Of a stretch of 64,000 nucleotides of DNA, positions 52,552 to 61,492 are shown piece by piece. This DNA is from Thermosipho ferrireducens. GTDB lineage: Bacteria > Thermotogota > Thermotogae > Thermotogales > Fervidobacteriaceae. The notes under the pieces were generated by a model. It saw only the letters and a list, made by a program, of their open reading frames with translations. It searched no databases and was not told the origin of the DNA. A program made the translations under genes and the position numbers. The DNA lies in contig NZ_CP071446.1 of the NCBI RefSeq assembly GCF_017358165.1, positions 372,001 through 436,000 on the forward strand. The letters are read 5' to 3'. The first letter of the stretch is position 1. Every line of letters begins with the position of its first letter.

Positions 52552-55071
52552 TTGTACAGTGAAGTGGTTCAGACGTGGAAAAATGTTGAGCCTTCAAAAA
52601 ACGCCTACAAAATTCTTTCTGAAAGGTATTTCGTAAAAGATTTAGACGGAACATACCTTGAAAACACATGGGCAGATGTTTGTCGGAGAGTAGCTCGGGT
52701 AATATCCACAGCCGAATTAGTGAATGATCCAGCAATGTTAAACCTTTCAGATGCAGAAAAGCTCGACAGAATTAAAGAATGGGAAGTGTCATTTTACGAA
52801 CTTCTCAAATCACGTATCTTTATTCCAAATAGTCCGACTTTATTTAACGCTGGAATGGGTGTAAAAAAAGAATTGCTCTGGAAACCGTTAGAAAATATGA
52901 GCTTAAACGACTACTGGGAAATTTATAACACACGAAATCATTTGCACATGTTGTCCGCATGTTTTGTTGTACCCGTGGAGGATAGTATCGATGGGATTTT
53001 TGAAGCTGTTAAAGAATATGCCTTGATAACTAAAGCAGGTGGAGGAATTGGTAGTAACTTTTCAAAATTACGTCCAAAAGGAAGTTTTGTGGCCGGAACT
53101 CATGGGCAGGCATCGGGACCTATATCTTTTATGCACGTTTTTAACTCCGCTATAGCTGTGGTGGAACAGGGATACAGAAGAAGAGGAGCACTTATGGGAA
53201 TTCTTAACATAAACCATCCTGACATTGAGGAGTTCATTACGGCAAAAGAAAACAACGACGGAGAAAAAATACTAAAGTTTTTCAACATTTCTGTAGGTAT
53301 ACCATTTGAAAAAGAGATATTTTTGAAACTGTATGAAGAAGACGGTGAGATCGAATTAAAACATCCAAAGTTTGAAATCATCAGAAAAATAAAAGTTCGA
53401 AAGTTAATGGAGAAGATAACCAAAAACGCCTGGAAAACCGGTGATCCTGGATTTGCATTTTTGCACGAGATGAACAAATACTATGCCTTATATCCTGAAA
53501 AAGAGATCATATCCACAAATCCATGCGGAGAGATAGGGCTTGCACCTTACGAAGCATGTAATCTTGGCTCAATCGATGTTGCAAAATTTGCTGATGAACA
53601 TGGAAACTATGACTGGGAAGCTCTGGAAAAAACTGTAAGATTAGCCATACGATTTTTAGATAATGTAATTGATGTAAGTGTATTTCCGCTTGAGAAAATC
53701 ACCAGGGCAGTGAGAGAAAGCAGGCGACTCGGTCTTGGAATTATGGGATTCGCTGATTTACTTTACAAATTAAACGTTCCTTATGATTCGGAAACCGGTA
53801 GAAAAATCGCCGCTGATCTTATGGGATTTATTGCTCTTCATGCTCATGACGAATCAAATAAACTCGGTCGTGATAAGGGAAGTTTTCCATTATTTGAAAA
53901 GAGTCGATATTATAGAGAAGACGAATTTATTCCATTTGCTATGGGAATGAGTAAATATGATGACGAAATCAAAAATATTATGAAAGAGTCTAAAAACGGA
54001 AAAAGAAATGTAGCTGTTTTAACTATAGCCCCCACAGGCTCCATTTCAAATATTGCAGATACAAGTAGCGGCCTTGAACCAAACTTTTTATTGGCATACA
54101 TTAGATATATGAACAAACATGATGGCAGTAAAGAAGCGTTATTCTATGTAAACAAAATACTCGAAAAAAGGTTAGGAATTGAGTTGTTAAATAAGATAAA
54201 AAATCAGTTAATAGAAAAGGGTTCTTTACAAGGCATAGATATAATTCCCGATGAAATAAAACGAGTGTTTGTAACCGCTATGGATATTTCACCAATGGAT
54301 CATCTTCTGATGCAAGATGCGTTTCAACGATACACAGATAACAATATATCAAAAACTATAAACATGCCATCATCATCTACAGAAGAAGATGTGTTAAACA
54401 TCTATCTTGAAGCTTTCAAACTTAATGTAAGGGGTCTCACTATATATAGAGATGGTTCTTTACAAACCCAGGTACTTACATCTGCAAAGCATGTAAAAAC
54501 AAAAGATGCACCAAAAGTTCAGTTCTTTCTCCTTGATGAAAAGCACAAATTAAGGCCGCGTCCAAGAAAAAACACATTAAGAAGTGTGACAAGAAAGTAC
54601 AAGACAGAAAACGGAACAACATATATAACTGTATCCTTCGATGATAACGGCGAAGCCGTTGAAATTTTTCTTTCAAATGGCACAGAATTAGCAGAAGCAA
54701 TAGGTCGTTTATCTTCAATAGCTCTAAGAGCAGGTGTCTCTGCAGAAGAAATTCTTGAACAATTGAAAAAAGTAAAAGGAACTTACTCCAACGGCCTTGC
54801 TTTAGAAATACAAAAGGCCATCAAGGATTTCGTAGAACTCTGGGGAGAATCAAAAATAGAAGACAGCGAGACTTTCACAATTGATGGTATTGCAAAAAGT
54901 GCCGAAGAGGTGGAAAAGTTTGTAATGGCAAATAATTTAGAATGGAATGAAGGATATTACATTGACGCCGACGGAAATGTTTACTGTCCTTCGTGTTTAT
55001 CAAAAAACACTATTATTAAACAGGAAGGTTGTATGAGCTGTAAAAAATGCGGTTGGAGTAAATGCAGTTAA
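52552..55071 (+). CDS. nrdJ: NrdJ, adenosylcobalamin-dependent (class II) ribonucleotide reductase
   Basis: Makes deoxyribonucleotides using vitamin B12 coenzyme, oxygen-independently. The 839 residues contain FNSPTLF-type NSPTLFNAG near residue 96. SACFVVPVEDS follows near residue 135, NPCGEIGLAPYEACNLGS near residue 325 holds the active-site Cys, and APTGSISNIA lies near residue 490. The C-terminus is Cys-rich (CPSC...GCMSCKKCGWSKC) and probably acts in re-reduction or metal binding. There is no N-terminal ATP-cone. The TTG start at 52552 is forced because the closest upstream ATG meets a stop; GGAAGGAGAGGGGG precedes it. Confidence 0.95.
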   Translation: MYSEVVQTWKNVEPSKNAYKILSERYFVKDLDGTYLENTWADVCRRVARVISTAELVNDPAMLNLSDAEKLDRIKEWEVSFYELLKSRIFIPNSPTLFNAGMGVKKELLWKPLENMSLNDYWEIYNTRNHLHMLSACFVVPVEDSIDGIFEAVKEYALITKAGGGIGSNFSKLRPKGSFVAGTHGQASGPISFMHVFNSAIAVVEQGYRRRGALMGILNINHPDIEEFITAKENNDGEKILKFFNISVGIPFEKEIFLKLYEEDGEIELKHPKFEIIRKIKVRKLMEKITKNAWKTGDPGFAFLHEMNKYYALYPEKEIISTNPCGEIGLAPYEACNLGSIDVAKFADEHGNYDWEALEKTVRLAIRFLDNVIDVSVFPLEKITRAVRESRRLGLGIMGFADLLYKLNVPYDSETGRKIAADLMGFIALHAHDESNKLGRDKGSFPLFEKSRYYREDEFIPFAMGMSKYDDEIKNIMKESKNGKRNVAVLTIAPTGSISNIADTSSGLEPNFLLAYIRYMNKHDGSKEALFYVNKILEKRLGIELLNKIKNQLIEKGSLQGIDIIPDEIKRVFVTAMDISPMDHLLMQDAFQRYTDNNISKTINMPSSSTEEDVLNIYLEAFKLNVRGLTIYRDGSLQTQVLTSAKHVKTKDAPKVQFFLLDEKHKLRPRPRKNTLRSVTRKYKTENGTTYITVSFDDNGEAVEIFLSNGTELAEAIGRLSSIALRAGVSAEEILEQLKKVKGTYSNGLALEIQKAIKDFVELWGESKIEDSETFTIDGIAKSAEEVEKFVMANNLEWNEGYYIDADGNVYCPSCLSKNTIIKQEGCMSCKKCGWSKCS

Positions 55072-55095
55072 GCGTTAATCTTATTAAATTAGAAA

Positions 55096-55128
55096 AAGGC
55101 TCCCAGGCATATATGGGAGCCTTGCTTT
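55096..55128 (+). terminator. Terminator after nrdJ
   Basis: Ten-base stem AAGGCTCCCA (55096-55105) / TGGGAGCCTT (55114-55123), then GCTTTTT. It lies 24 bases past the nrdJ stop; the stem could also serve the convergent hydrogenase gene. Confidence 0.85.
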
Positions 55129-55148
55129 TTATTAATATTAATCAGTAC

Positions 55149-56600
55149 TTAAGTAAAAAAGACCTTTTTTAATTTGCTCAAAGAAATTCTGGGATCCACA
55201 AGAATACAGGGACCTGCTATACAGCCTCCGTCACATGCCATTCCTTCAAATATGTCGATTGTTAATTTTCCTGATTTCATCTCTTTAAAACCTTTAATAC
55301 ACTCTTCTATACCGCTCGCAGAAAACAAATTTAGATCTTGCTTTAATCTTTCCTTTGATAACTTTTTTATATAATACTCAACTGCCCCGGCCACACCACC
55401 GCTTGCGGCAAATTTCCATGCGTATGGAGTGGCTTCTTCAAGATTCTCTTCCTCCAGAAGCATAGGCTCTATACCAAAAGCAGCGAAAATGGCAACTGTC
55501 TCTTCGAAAGTCAGGACATAATCGGGAATATTATTATCTTCTGCCTCTTTCTTTTTGGCTATGCATGGCCCTATAAAAACTATTTTGTAATCGGGAAACT
55601 CTTTTCTCAACTTTTGGGCCAAAGCAACCATGGGAGAAGAAATAGGGGAAACATTTTCCAGAAAATCAGGGAATTTTTTCTCTACAAAATAAACAAATGC
55701 AGGACAACATGACGTTAGCATAAGTTGTTTTGTGTTGAGAAAATGTTCTGCTTCAGCTTCAGCTACCATATCCGCTCCCACAGCAACTTCAAAAACAAAA
55801 GAAAAGCCCAGGTTTTTCAGTGCTTTTCTAAATTGTTGAAGAGATACTTTACTTCCAAATTGTGTAATCGCAGATGGTGCATATATTGCTATTAGTTTTT
55901 CTTTGTTTAGAAGTTTATGAACCACCTGCATAATTTGCGAAGGAGTTTCTATAGCACCAAATGGACAGGCTACATAGCATGCTCCACACAGATAACATCT
56001 CTCTTTTACTATTTCCATGTGCCCCTCTTCCGAAAACAGAATTGCTTTAGAAAAACAAACAGATTCACAGGGACGTTCAAGCTTTATAATAGCATAATAT
56101 GGACAGGCAGCGGCGCAAAGCCCACAATTTATACATTTACCATAATCTATATTTGCCCTATTGTTAACTATGGATATTGCATTTTTAGGACACACATTCA
56201 CACACGAGTGAGCTACACAGTTTCTACAAAGATCAGTAACATAATATTTTCCTCCTGGACATTCACTGCACACTTCTCTTATAACTTCCACAAATTTTTC
56301 CTTTTCTAATAACTCAGACTCTCCACGTATTATATCTTCCAGAAAGGGAAGGATTTCGTACAATTCCATATCTTTCACCTTAGAGTAATCTAATCCAAGA
56401 GCAAACTTTATTTTTTCCTTTACAATTTCCCTTTCATAAAATTTTCTAATTTTATCAGAAAAATGATCATTATCAGGTATTATCATTTTAGGTAATCTCG
56501 GTAAAACCTCTTTCAATTTACCATTTTTATAGCTCCTTACAAGTTCCAGATATAATTTTCTTCTTATTTTCATAATATTATTTAAAACTAATTTTCTCAA
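55149..56600 (-). CDS. [FeFe] hydrogenase-like protein (HydA homologue, stand-alone type)
   Basis: 483 residues. About 110 helical N-terminal residues come first. Two or three ferredoxin-like 4Fe-4S sites follow (Cys at about 111-137, 156-166 and 202-212). The H-cluster domain has all three motifs: TSCCPAF at 296-302, GPCIAKKKEAE at 344-354 and EGMACDGGCIAG at 452-463, with the four cluster cysteines present. Order and size resemble monomeric group B-like [FeFe] hydrogenases rather than the trimeric bifurcating enzyme. Whether it makes or senses H2 is not known. It overlaps the 2Fe-2S gene by 4 bases. Confidence 0.85.
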   Translation of the reverse strand: MRKLVLNNIMKIRRKLYLELVRSYKNGKLKEVLPRLPKMIIPDNDHFSDKIRKFYEREIVKEKIKFALGLDYSKVKDMELYEILPFLEDIIRGESELLEKEKFVEVIREVCSECPGGKYYVTDLCRNCVAHSCVNVCPKNAISIVNNRANIDYGKCINCGLCAAACPYYAIIKLERPCESVCFSKAILFSEEGHMEIVKERCYLCGACYVACPFGAIETPSQIMQVVHKLLNKEKLIAIYAPSAITQFGSKVSLQQFRKALKNLGFSFVFEVAVGADMVAEAEAEHFLNTKQLMLTSCCPAFVYFVEKKFPDFLENVSPISSPMVALAQKLRKEFPDYKIVFIGPCIAKKKEAEDNNIPDYVLTFEETVAIFAAFGIEPMLLEEENLEEATPYAWKFAASGGVAGAVEYYIKKLSKERLKQDLNLFSASGIEECIKGFKEMKSGKLTIDIFEGMACDGGCIAGPCILVDPRISLSKLKKVFFT

Positions 56601-56857
56601 TTTTCTTCACCTCTTTCGAGTAACCCTACAATCACATTTCTCAGAACTTCAGGAGTTACTTTTTCATAATATTTGCCTTCTATTCTTACAATGGGTGATT
56701 CTTTGTCTTCACAACACACGCCAAAACACGGAAACAACTCTACAACAATTTTTTCTTTAAGCCATTCTGGAAAATTTTTCGTCGTTTCTACAAGTTCCTG
56801 AGCACCTAACATATGGCAACAACTTCCTACACAAATTTCTATTTTTAATTTTTTCAT
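56597..56857 (-). CDS. Thioredoxin-like 2Fe-2S ferredoxin (NuoE/HydC-like, short)
   Basis: 86-residue protein with the thioredoxin-like [2Fe-2S] pattern: CVGSCCHMLG near residue 8 and FPCFGVCCEDK near residue 42, giving four candidate ligands. The C-terminal half reads VRIEGKYYEKVTPE, typical of this fold. ATG 56857 is preceded by AAGGAGTGGGAGGT. Coupled by an ATGA overlap to the hydrogenase gene, so it is probably its electron partner. A -10 TATAAT lies at 56905-56910 on the minus strand. Confidence 0.85.
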   Translation of the reverse strand: MKKLKIEICVGSCCHMLGAQELVETTKNFPEWLKEKIVVELFPCFGVCCEDKESPIVRIEGKYYEKVTPEVLRNVIVGLLERGEEN

Positions 56858-57044
56858 ACCTCCCACTCCTTCACAGTTTATCTTTCGCTTTTCCAATCAA
56901 CTCAATTATATCTCTTTTTTGTTCAAATATAACAATCCAACAAAACTTAAAGTATAATTAAGTCAGGATTTAATCTTTTTAGCCGGATTGCAAAAAATCG
57001 GTGATTGAAATGGTTTGCAGGGCCTGGAAGGGAATAATCAGAGG

Positions 57045-58601
57045 TTAACTTTCATAAGTGTCAGGTAAATCATTTTCAAAAAGTATGACATCGCCTGGTT
57101 TAACAAATGTTTTTAAAATATTAGAAACTTCTTCTAAATTTCTTACCACTTTTATCTTATCTCTGGAAAAACCTTCTAAAATTAACCCTTCATAAATTTT
57201 TTTCGTTCTACCTTCTCCCACCAAAAACACATAATCTGCTACTTTTGCTATTTCTTTACCTAATTTAACATGCTCCTCATCTTCTTTCTCTCCAAGCTCC
57301 ACATACCCAGGAGTCACTATTATTTTTCTTCTATCATTATAGAGCTTTAAATAATCAAGAGCCATTCTTGAACCTTTCGGATTCGAATTAAACGTATCAT
57401 CAATAACGGTTACCGTATCATCCCTTATAATTTGAAGCCTGTGATCTGGCAAGGTTAAAGTCTTTAATCTTTCTAAAACCTCATCCACAGGAACTTTCAA
57501 CTCAAACGCCGTTGCAATTGCTAAAAGAATGTTTCTGATGTTTTCCAGACCATAGACAGGTGTCTCAACTTCCATTGAAAGTCCTGTTGTTGTTTTTAAA
57601 GTGAATTTTGAACCATTTTTATAGATATCTATATTCTCCGCTCTATATTGTGCTTCAACGTTTTCTATTCCTACTGATATTACCTTTTTACTTTTCATAT
57701 CTTTGACTACCTTCATTATGTTCTCATCGTCTGCGTTGACTATCAACACTTTTCCAGAGTCTTTTAATTGTGCATACTCTGCAAAATTTTTCAAAATGTT
57801 TTCCATGCTTCCAAATTCCTCAAAATGCTGAATACCTATAGAAGTTATAACAGAAATATCTGGTTTTACAAGCTTTAATAATCTCTTATACCCTCCTTTT
57901 TCATTTTCAGCAAATTCTACAACAAATATTTCATGATTTTTATCCAGTTTCTCACGGATTGTTCTGGTTATTCCCATGGAAGTGTTGTAACTTTCAGGTG
58001 TCATAAGAGTACTATAATGTTCGCCCAAAAGGTGGTTAATAAAATACTTTGTGCTCGTTTTTCCATAACTTCCTGTAACAGCAACTGTTACAGGCCTTAA
58101 ACTTTTAAACTTTCTCATACCATCCTTCAAATAATAGTTATTTATTGCTGTTTCCAGTGGAAGCATTAAAGCGTTTATTATCCAGAAATAAAACGAGTTA
58201 AAAATAACAACTCCCAAAAAAGGCAACTCTAAAAGTAAACTGTTTAAAACTACCACTCTTGAAAAAAGTACACCAAACAATACGTAAGATACTACCAGTA
58301 ACCTTTTCAAACGTTTTGTATACACAAGAGGTTTTTTTTGTTTTCTAAAAAAGAATTTTCTAAAATCAATGTATATAGCAATAATCACTGCGGAGATAGC
58401 AATAAAAATTAGAGAATCAAAAAAGAATAAAATCATTCCAATAACCAAAAAAACATTTGACAAATATCTGTTCACATTCGCAATAGCCCATTTTATAAAT
58501 TTTTTTCCAGAATATTCTTCAAGCTGAAGCATATGAAGAGAATAAAGAGAACGCAAAACAAAACTGAAACCAATCAAAAACAAAAAAATAAATCTAAACA
58601 T
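57045..58601 (-). CDS. Membrane-anchored Mur-ligase family protein (probable MurF)
   Basis: 518 residues. The N-terminal ~150 residues hold about five membrane segments instead of the usual MurF substrate domain. The Mur ligase core follows: P-loop AVTGSYGKTSTK near residue 178, VVEFAENEKGGY, TSIGIQHFEEFG with the Mg-binding His, then the C-terminal domain with DDTFNSNP near residue 385, and the end ENDLPDTY seen in MurF-like ligases. It is in an operon with ddl, whose product D-Ala-D-Ala is the MurF substrate, which supports this role. ATG 58601 is favoured over GTG 58616 by spacing from GAGGT. Confidence 0.78.
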   Translation of the reverse strand: MFRFIFLFLIGFSFVLRSLYSLHMLQLEEYSGKKFIKWAIANVNRYLSNVFLVIGMILFFFDSLIFIAISAVIIAIYIDFRKFFFRKQKKPLVYTKRLKRLLVVSYVLFGVLFSRVVVLNSLLLELPFLGVVIFNSFYFWIINALMLPLETAINNYYLKDGMRKFKSLRPVTVAVTGSYGKTSTKYFINHLLGEHYSTLMTPESYNTSMGITRTIREKLDKNHEIFVVEFAENEKGGYKRLLKLVKPDISVITSIGIQHFEEFGSMENILKNFAEYAQLKDSGKVLIVNADDENIMKVVKDMKSKKVISVGIENVEAQYRAENIDIYKNGSKFTLKTTTGLSMEVETPVYGLENIRNILLAIATAFELKVPVDEVLERLKTLTLPDHRLQIIRDDTVTVIDDTFNSNPKGSRMALDYLKLYNDRRKIIVTPGYVELGEKEDEEHVKLGKEIAKVADYVFLVGEGRTKKIYEGLILEGFSRDKIKVVRNLEEVSNILKTFVKPGDVILFENDLPDTYES

Positions 58602-59361
58602 GGTTATATACCTCACTTAAAAAAACTTTCAATTCCTCAAGAAAGCTTACCATATTTTCTAAATGCGGAAAATGTCCAGCATTTTTAAGGAGTACCAATT
58701 TAGAATTTTTGATTTTGTTATTAAATTCACTGCCTATTTCTGGCGGAACTACTGTATCATTTTCCCCCCAGAGAAGAAGCGTGGGAATATCTATTAAGCC
58801 AAGATTTCCACTTAAATCATCGTTCACAGACTTTACTAAAATTTTTCTCATAACGCCTGAAGCATTTTTATAATCCTGCGATCCAAAAAGCCGTCTTAAT
58901 TTTTCAAGAAGCCTTCTTCTATAATTTTCAGGAAAAATATATAATATATTTTTTAAAGTTTTGTATGTTTTTTCTCGCACCTGTTTGCTTATATTTTTCT
59001 TCAACCGCAATCCAGCACTTGAAACCAGAATCAAACTACTTAGCCAATCCGGTTTCTCAAACGCTACCTCTAATGCTATTTTTCCCCCAAAAGAATGACC
59101 GACTAAAGTCACTTTACTCAGTCCCAACGCTTCAACAAAATTTATAATAGCCCTTGCATATTCTTTTGTACTCCATGGAATTTTCGGAGGTAAGCTCTGA
59201 CCAAATCCCGGGAGGTCAATCAAGTACGATTTATATGGTAATTGCCGCGCAACTGGTAGAAAAGACTTTAAATCTCCTCCCCATCCGTGCAAAAAAACTA
59301 TCTTTTCTCCTTCCCCTATTTCTTCATAATTTATAGAAACATCCGAAAAATTTATAATCAC
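58594..59361 (-). CDS. Alpha/beta hydrolase
   Basis: 255-residue soluble hydrolase. Oxyanion motif VFLHGWGGD near residue 22, nucleophile GHSFGGK near residue 93, acid in WGENDTVVP near residue 203 and His in NAGHFPHLE near residue 230: a complete triad. No signal peptide. It lies between ddl (4-base overlap) and the MurF-like gene (8-base overlap), which suggests a link to cell-wall precursor chemistry, although the substrate is unknown. GTG start. Confidence 0.85.
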   Translation of the reverse strand: MIINFSDVSINYEEIGEGEKIVFLHGWGGDLKSFLPVARQLPYKSYLIDLPGFGQSLPPKIPWSTKEYARAIINFVEALGLSKVTLVGHSFGGKIALEVAFEKPDWLSSLILVSSAGLRLKKNISKQVREKTYKTLKNILYIFPENYRRRLLEKLRRLFGSQDYKNASGVMRKILVKSVNDDLSGNLGLIDIPTLLLWGENDTVVPPEIGSEFNNKIKNSKLVLLKNAGHFPHLENMVSFLEELKVFLSEVYNHV

Positions 59362-60479
59362 TTTCCCACCCTCAAGGAAAGTACATTCGTTTCTACAGAA
59401 AATACTTTCCTGTTTTTGTCTTTGTGTACACTTTCAGCTATAGAAATCATGTTATCTATGACCTGAGAAAATGTCAATCCAGAAGCCTGCCATAGGTAAT
59501 ATGCAAACGCTCCAGGAATGGTATTAACCTCACTGACGTAAACTTCTTCATTCTTTACTAAAAAATCTATTCTTATATTTCCATAGCACTCCAGCACCTT
59601 AAAAGTGCTTATAGCTACATTCTTTAACATTTGTTCTAATTTTTTATTCAAATTAGCCGGGATTTTATGATTAGAAAATTTTCCATCTTTTCCTTTTGAA
59701 AGATATTTTTCATTGTAATCGAAAAAATCTCTTTTTCTCAAAATCTCCTCAAATACTGAAACTATAGGTTCTCTATATCCCATAACCGCACAGTTTATTT
59801 CTCGAGCATTTTCCACCGCTTTTTCTACAATAACTTTGTGCCCGAAAAGCAATGCTGTTTCAATTGCTTCAAAAAGTTCTTCCCGGGTCTTTGCTTTATT
59901 TATCCCTATACTTGAACCAAGCAACGCGGGCTTTATATACAACGGAAAACCTAACTCTTCTTCACATTTTTTTACAAATTCATCCTTATTTTTTCTCCAC
60001 TCATGATCTGTAATATGTAAAAAATCAACAACAGGTATATTGTTGCTACGCAATACAATCTTTGAAATGACTTTATCCATCCCCACTGTAGAACCCAGAA
60101 TTCCAGAACCGGTATACGGAACATTAAAGACCTCACACAAACCTTGTAAAGAACCATCTTCTCCATATGTACCATGAGTTGCAAGTATACATACATCTAT
60201 TAAAAATTTTTTCAAAGGTGTTTTTACAATAAGTTTTCCATTCAGGCCATTCAACGCTTTTATAGGTGTTGCCTTTTTTTCAAGTTTTAACGTATCTTTA
60301 AAATTATCTATTTTTTCAAGACATTTTCCCGTATACCATTGACCATCTTTAGAAATATAAATAGGAATAACATTGTACTTTTCTCTATCAATCGCAGATA
60401 AAACCTGATGAGCTGTTATAATAGATATTTCATGCTCTACAGAACGAGAGCCAAAAATCACCGCAATATTTTTTTTCAT
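59358..60479 (-). CDS. ddl: Ddl, D-alanine--D-alanine ligase
   Basis: ATP-grasp ligase that makes D-Ala-D-Ala for peptidoglycan. The 373 residues start with FGSRSVEHEISIITA. They contain THGTYGEDGSLQGL near residue 100, PYTGSGILGSTVGMDK near residue 125, IKPALLGSSIGINKA near residue 187, and the Mg/ATP region NIRIDFLV...VSEVNTIPG near residue 325. GGAGGTAGTTT precedes the ATG. First gene of the ddl-hydrolase-MurF operon. Confidence 0.95.
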   Translation of the reverse strand: MKKNIAVIFGSRSVEHEISIITAHQVLSAIDREKYNVIPIYISKDGQWYTGKCLEKIDNFKDTLKLEKKATPIKALNGLNGKLIVKTPLKKFLIDVCILATHGTYGEDGSLQGLCEVFNVPYTGSGILGSTVGMDKVISKIVLRSNNIPVVDFLHITDHEWRKNKDEFVKKCEEELGFPLYIKPALLGSSIGINKAKTREELFEAIETALLFGHKVIVEKAVENAREINCAVMGYREPIVSVFEEILRKRDFFDYNEKYLSKGKDGKFSNHKIPANLNKKLEQMLKNVAISTFKVLECYGNIRIDFLVKNEEVYVSEVNTIPGAFAYYLWQASGLTFSQVIDNMISIAESVHKDKNRKVFSVETNVLSLRVGK

Positions 60480-60550
60480 AAACTACCTCCACTATAAAAA
60501 ATTCAATGTAATTATACCAAATAAAAATCTGGAAATGAAGAAGGAAAATT

Positions 60551-60715
60551 AGCGAGGATTGCAAAATAAGATCCCTCGTCATTTCATTCCTCGGGATGAC
60601 AGGAAAAGGGGTGTCATTCCGAACCCGAAGGTGAGGAATCTTTTATTTAGCGAGGTTGGCGAGATTAGCCTCCCATTCATGTCATTCCGAGGAGCGTATG
60701 CGACGAGGAATCTTG
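60551..60715. repeat. Composite dispersed repeat cluster B (gap between ddl and mntA)
   Basis: Hairpin units with co-varying ends at 60571-60597 (ATCCC/GGGAT), 60616-60639 (ATTCC/GGAAT, inverted orientation) and 60684-60711 (ATTCC/GGAAT). The 9-base unit type TTAGCGAGG lies near 60550 and at about 60650-60670. Same two motifs as cluster A. It fills most of the 346-base gene-free gap. Confidence 0.85.
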
Positions 60716-60729
60716 TAAGTATTTTATGT

Positions 60730-60759
60730 GATATAATCTAACTGAATTACACATGTTAG
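60730..60759 (+). promoter_or_regulatory. Extended -10 promoter and inverted repeat before mntA
   Basis: TGATATAAT ends at 60737. It is followed by CTAAC (60738-60742) and GTTAG (60755-60759), a possible operator for autoregulation by the toxin-antitoxin complex. About 70 bases remain to mntA. Confidence 0.4.
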
Positions 60760-60826
60760 TAAGAAAGTCTAAATTATCAGTGTTGTTGGCTAATATCTTG
60801 CTAATGAAATTTTTTGAGGTGAGACA

Positions 60827-61138
60827 ATGACTTCTGTTAGTAAGGTTCATATAGAAAAGCAAAAACTTGAAAAAATAATGGAAATTTTAAAGAAAAATGG
60901 TGCAAAAAAAATAGCAATATTTGGTTCTCGAGTTAGAAATGATTGGAAAAACGATAGTGACATAGATATTCTTGTAGAATTTTCCAAGAAACCAAGTCTT
61001 CTTGAAATTGCAGGCATAAAACTCGAAATAGAGGATAATATAGGAGAAAAAGTAGATTTGATTACTTTCGATGGTCTGGATGATTACATCAAAGAAAAGG
61101 TTTTGAACTCAATGGTGGTGGTATACAATGAAAGATGA
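60827..61138 (+). CDS. mntA: MntA-type nucleotidyltransferase antitoxin
   Basis: Minimal nucleotidyltransferase of 103 residues with the motif GSRVRNDWKNDSDIDILVEF near residue 33 (GSx10SDxD form). In known HEPN/MNT pairs this protein neutralises the HEPN RNase by adding AMP to it. GAGGTGA precedes the ATG. It overlaps the HEPN gene by 11 bases. The pair is bracketed by dispersed-repeat clusters. Confidence 0.9.
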   Translation: MTSVSKVHIEKQKLEKIMEILKKNGAKKIAIFGSRVRNDWKNDSDIDILVEFSKKPSLLEIAGIKLEIEDNIGEKVDLITFDGLDDYIKEKVLNSMVVVYNER

Positions 61139-61463
61139 CGTAGTGTATCTTAAACATATTCTTGATTCAATGGATGCTATTCTTAATTTTGTACGCGGAA
61201 AAACGTACAATGAATTCGTTAAAAATCGTATGATGTGGTCAGCTGTTATCAGGGAAATAGAAGTCGTAGGTGAAGCAACTAAAAACCTCTCATATAAATT
61301 CAGGGAAAAGTATCCAGAAATTCCTTGGAGAAAAATGGCTGGTATGAGAGATGTTTTGATCCACGGGTATTTTAAAACTGATTTAGAAGCTGTGTGGAAA
61401 ACTGCTGTTGAAGACATTCCAAATTTAAAATCTAAGATAGAAAAAATTATAAAAGATTTTTAA
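61128..61463 (+). CDS. hepT: HepT-type HEPN RNase toxin (DUF86)
   Basis: 111-residue helical HEPN protein. The active-site motif MRDVLIHGYF near residue 83 gives the Rx4-6H arrangement (R, four residues, H, then Tyr) expected for RNA cleavage and for Tyr adenylylation by MntA. The preceding segment REIEVVGEATKNLS is also typical of DUF86. Second gene of the toxin-antitoxin operon. Confidence 0.9.
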   Translation: MKDDVVYLKHILDSMDAILNFVRGKTYNEFVKNRMMWSAVIREIEVVGEATKNLSYKFREKYPEIPWRKMAGMRDVLIHGYFKTDLEAVWKTAVEDIPNLKSKIEKIIKDF

Positions 61464-61492
61464 AAAGAACAGCAAAAGTTTAATTTTTCCTC

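Noticed and set aside
56940-56960. Plus-strand promoter (TATAAT near 56951)
   Set aside because: The -35 is poor and no plus-strand gene follows before the convergent MurF-like gene.
57045-58601. FolC or cyanophycin-synthetase identity for the Mur-ligase-like gene
   Set aside because: The operon with ddl, the C-terminal ENDLPDTY and the His segment favour MurF; the others lack this context.
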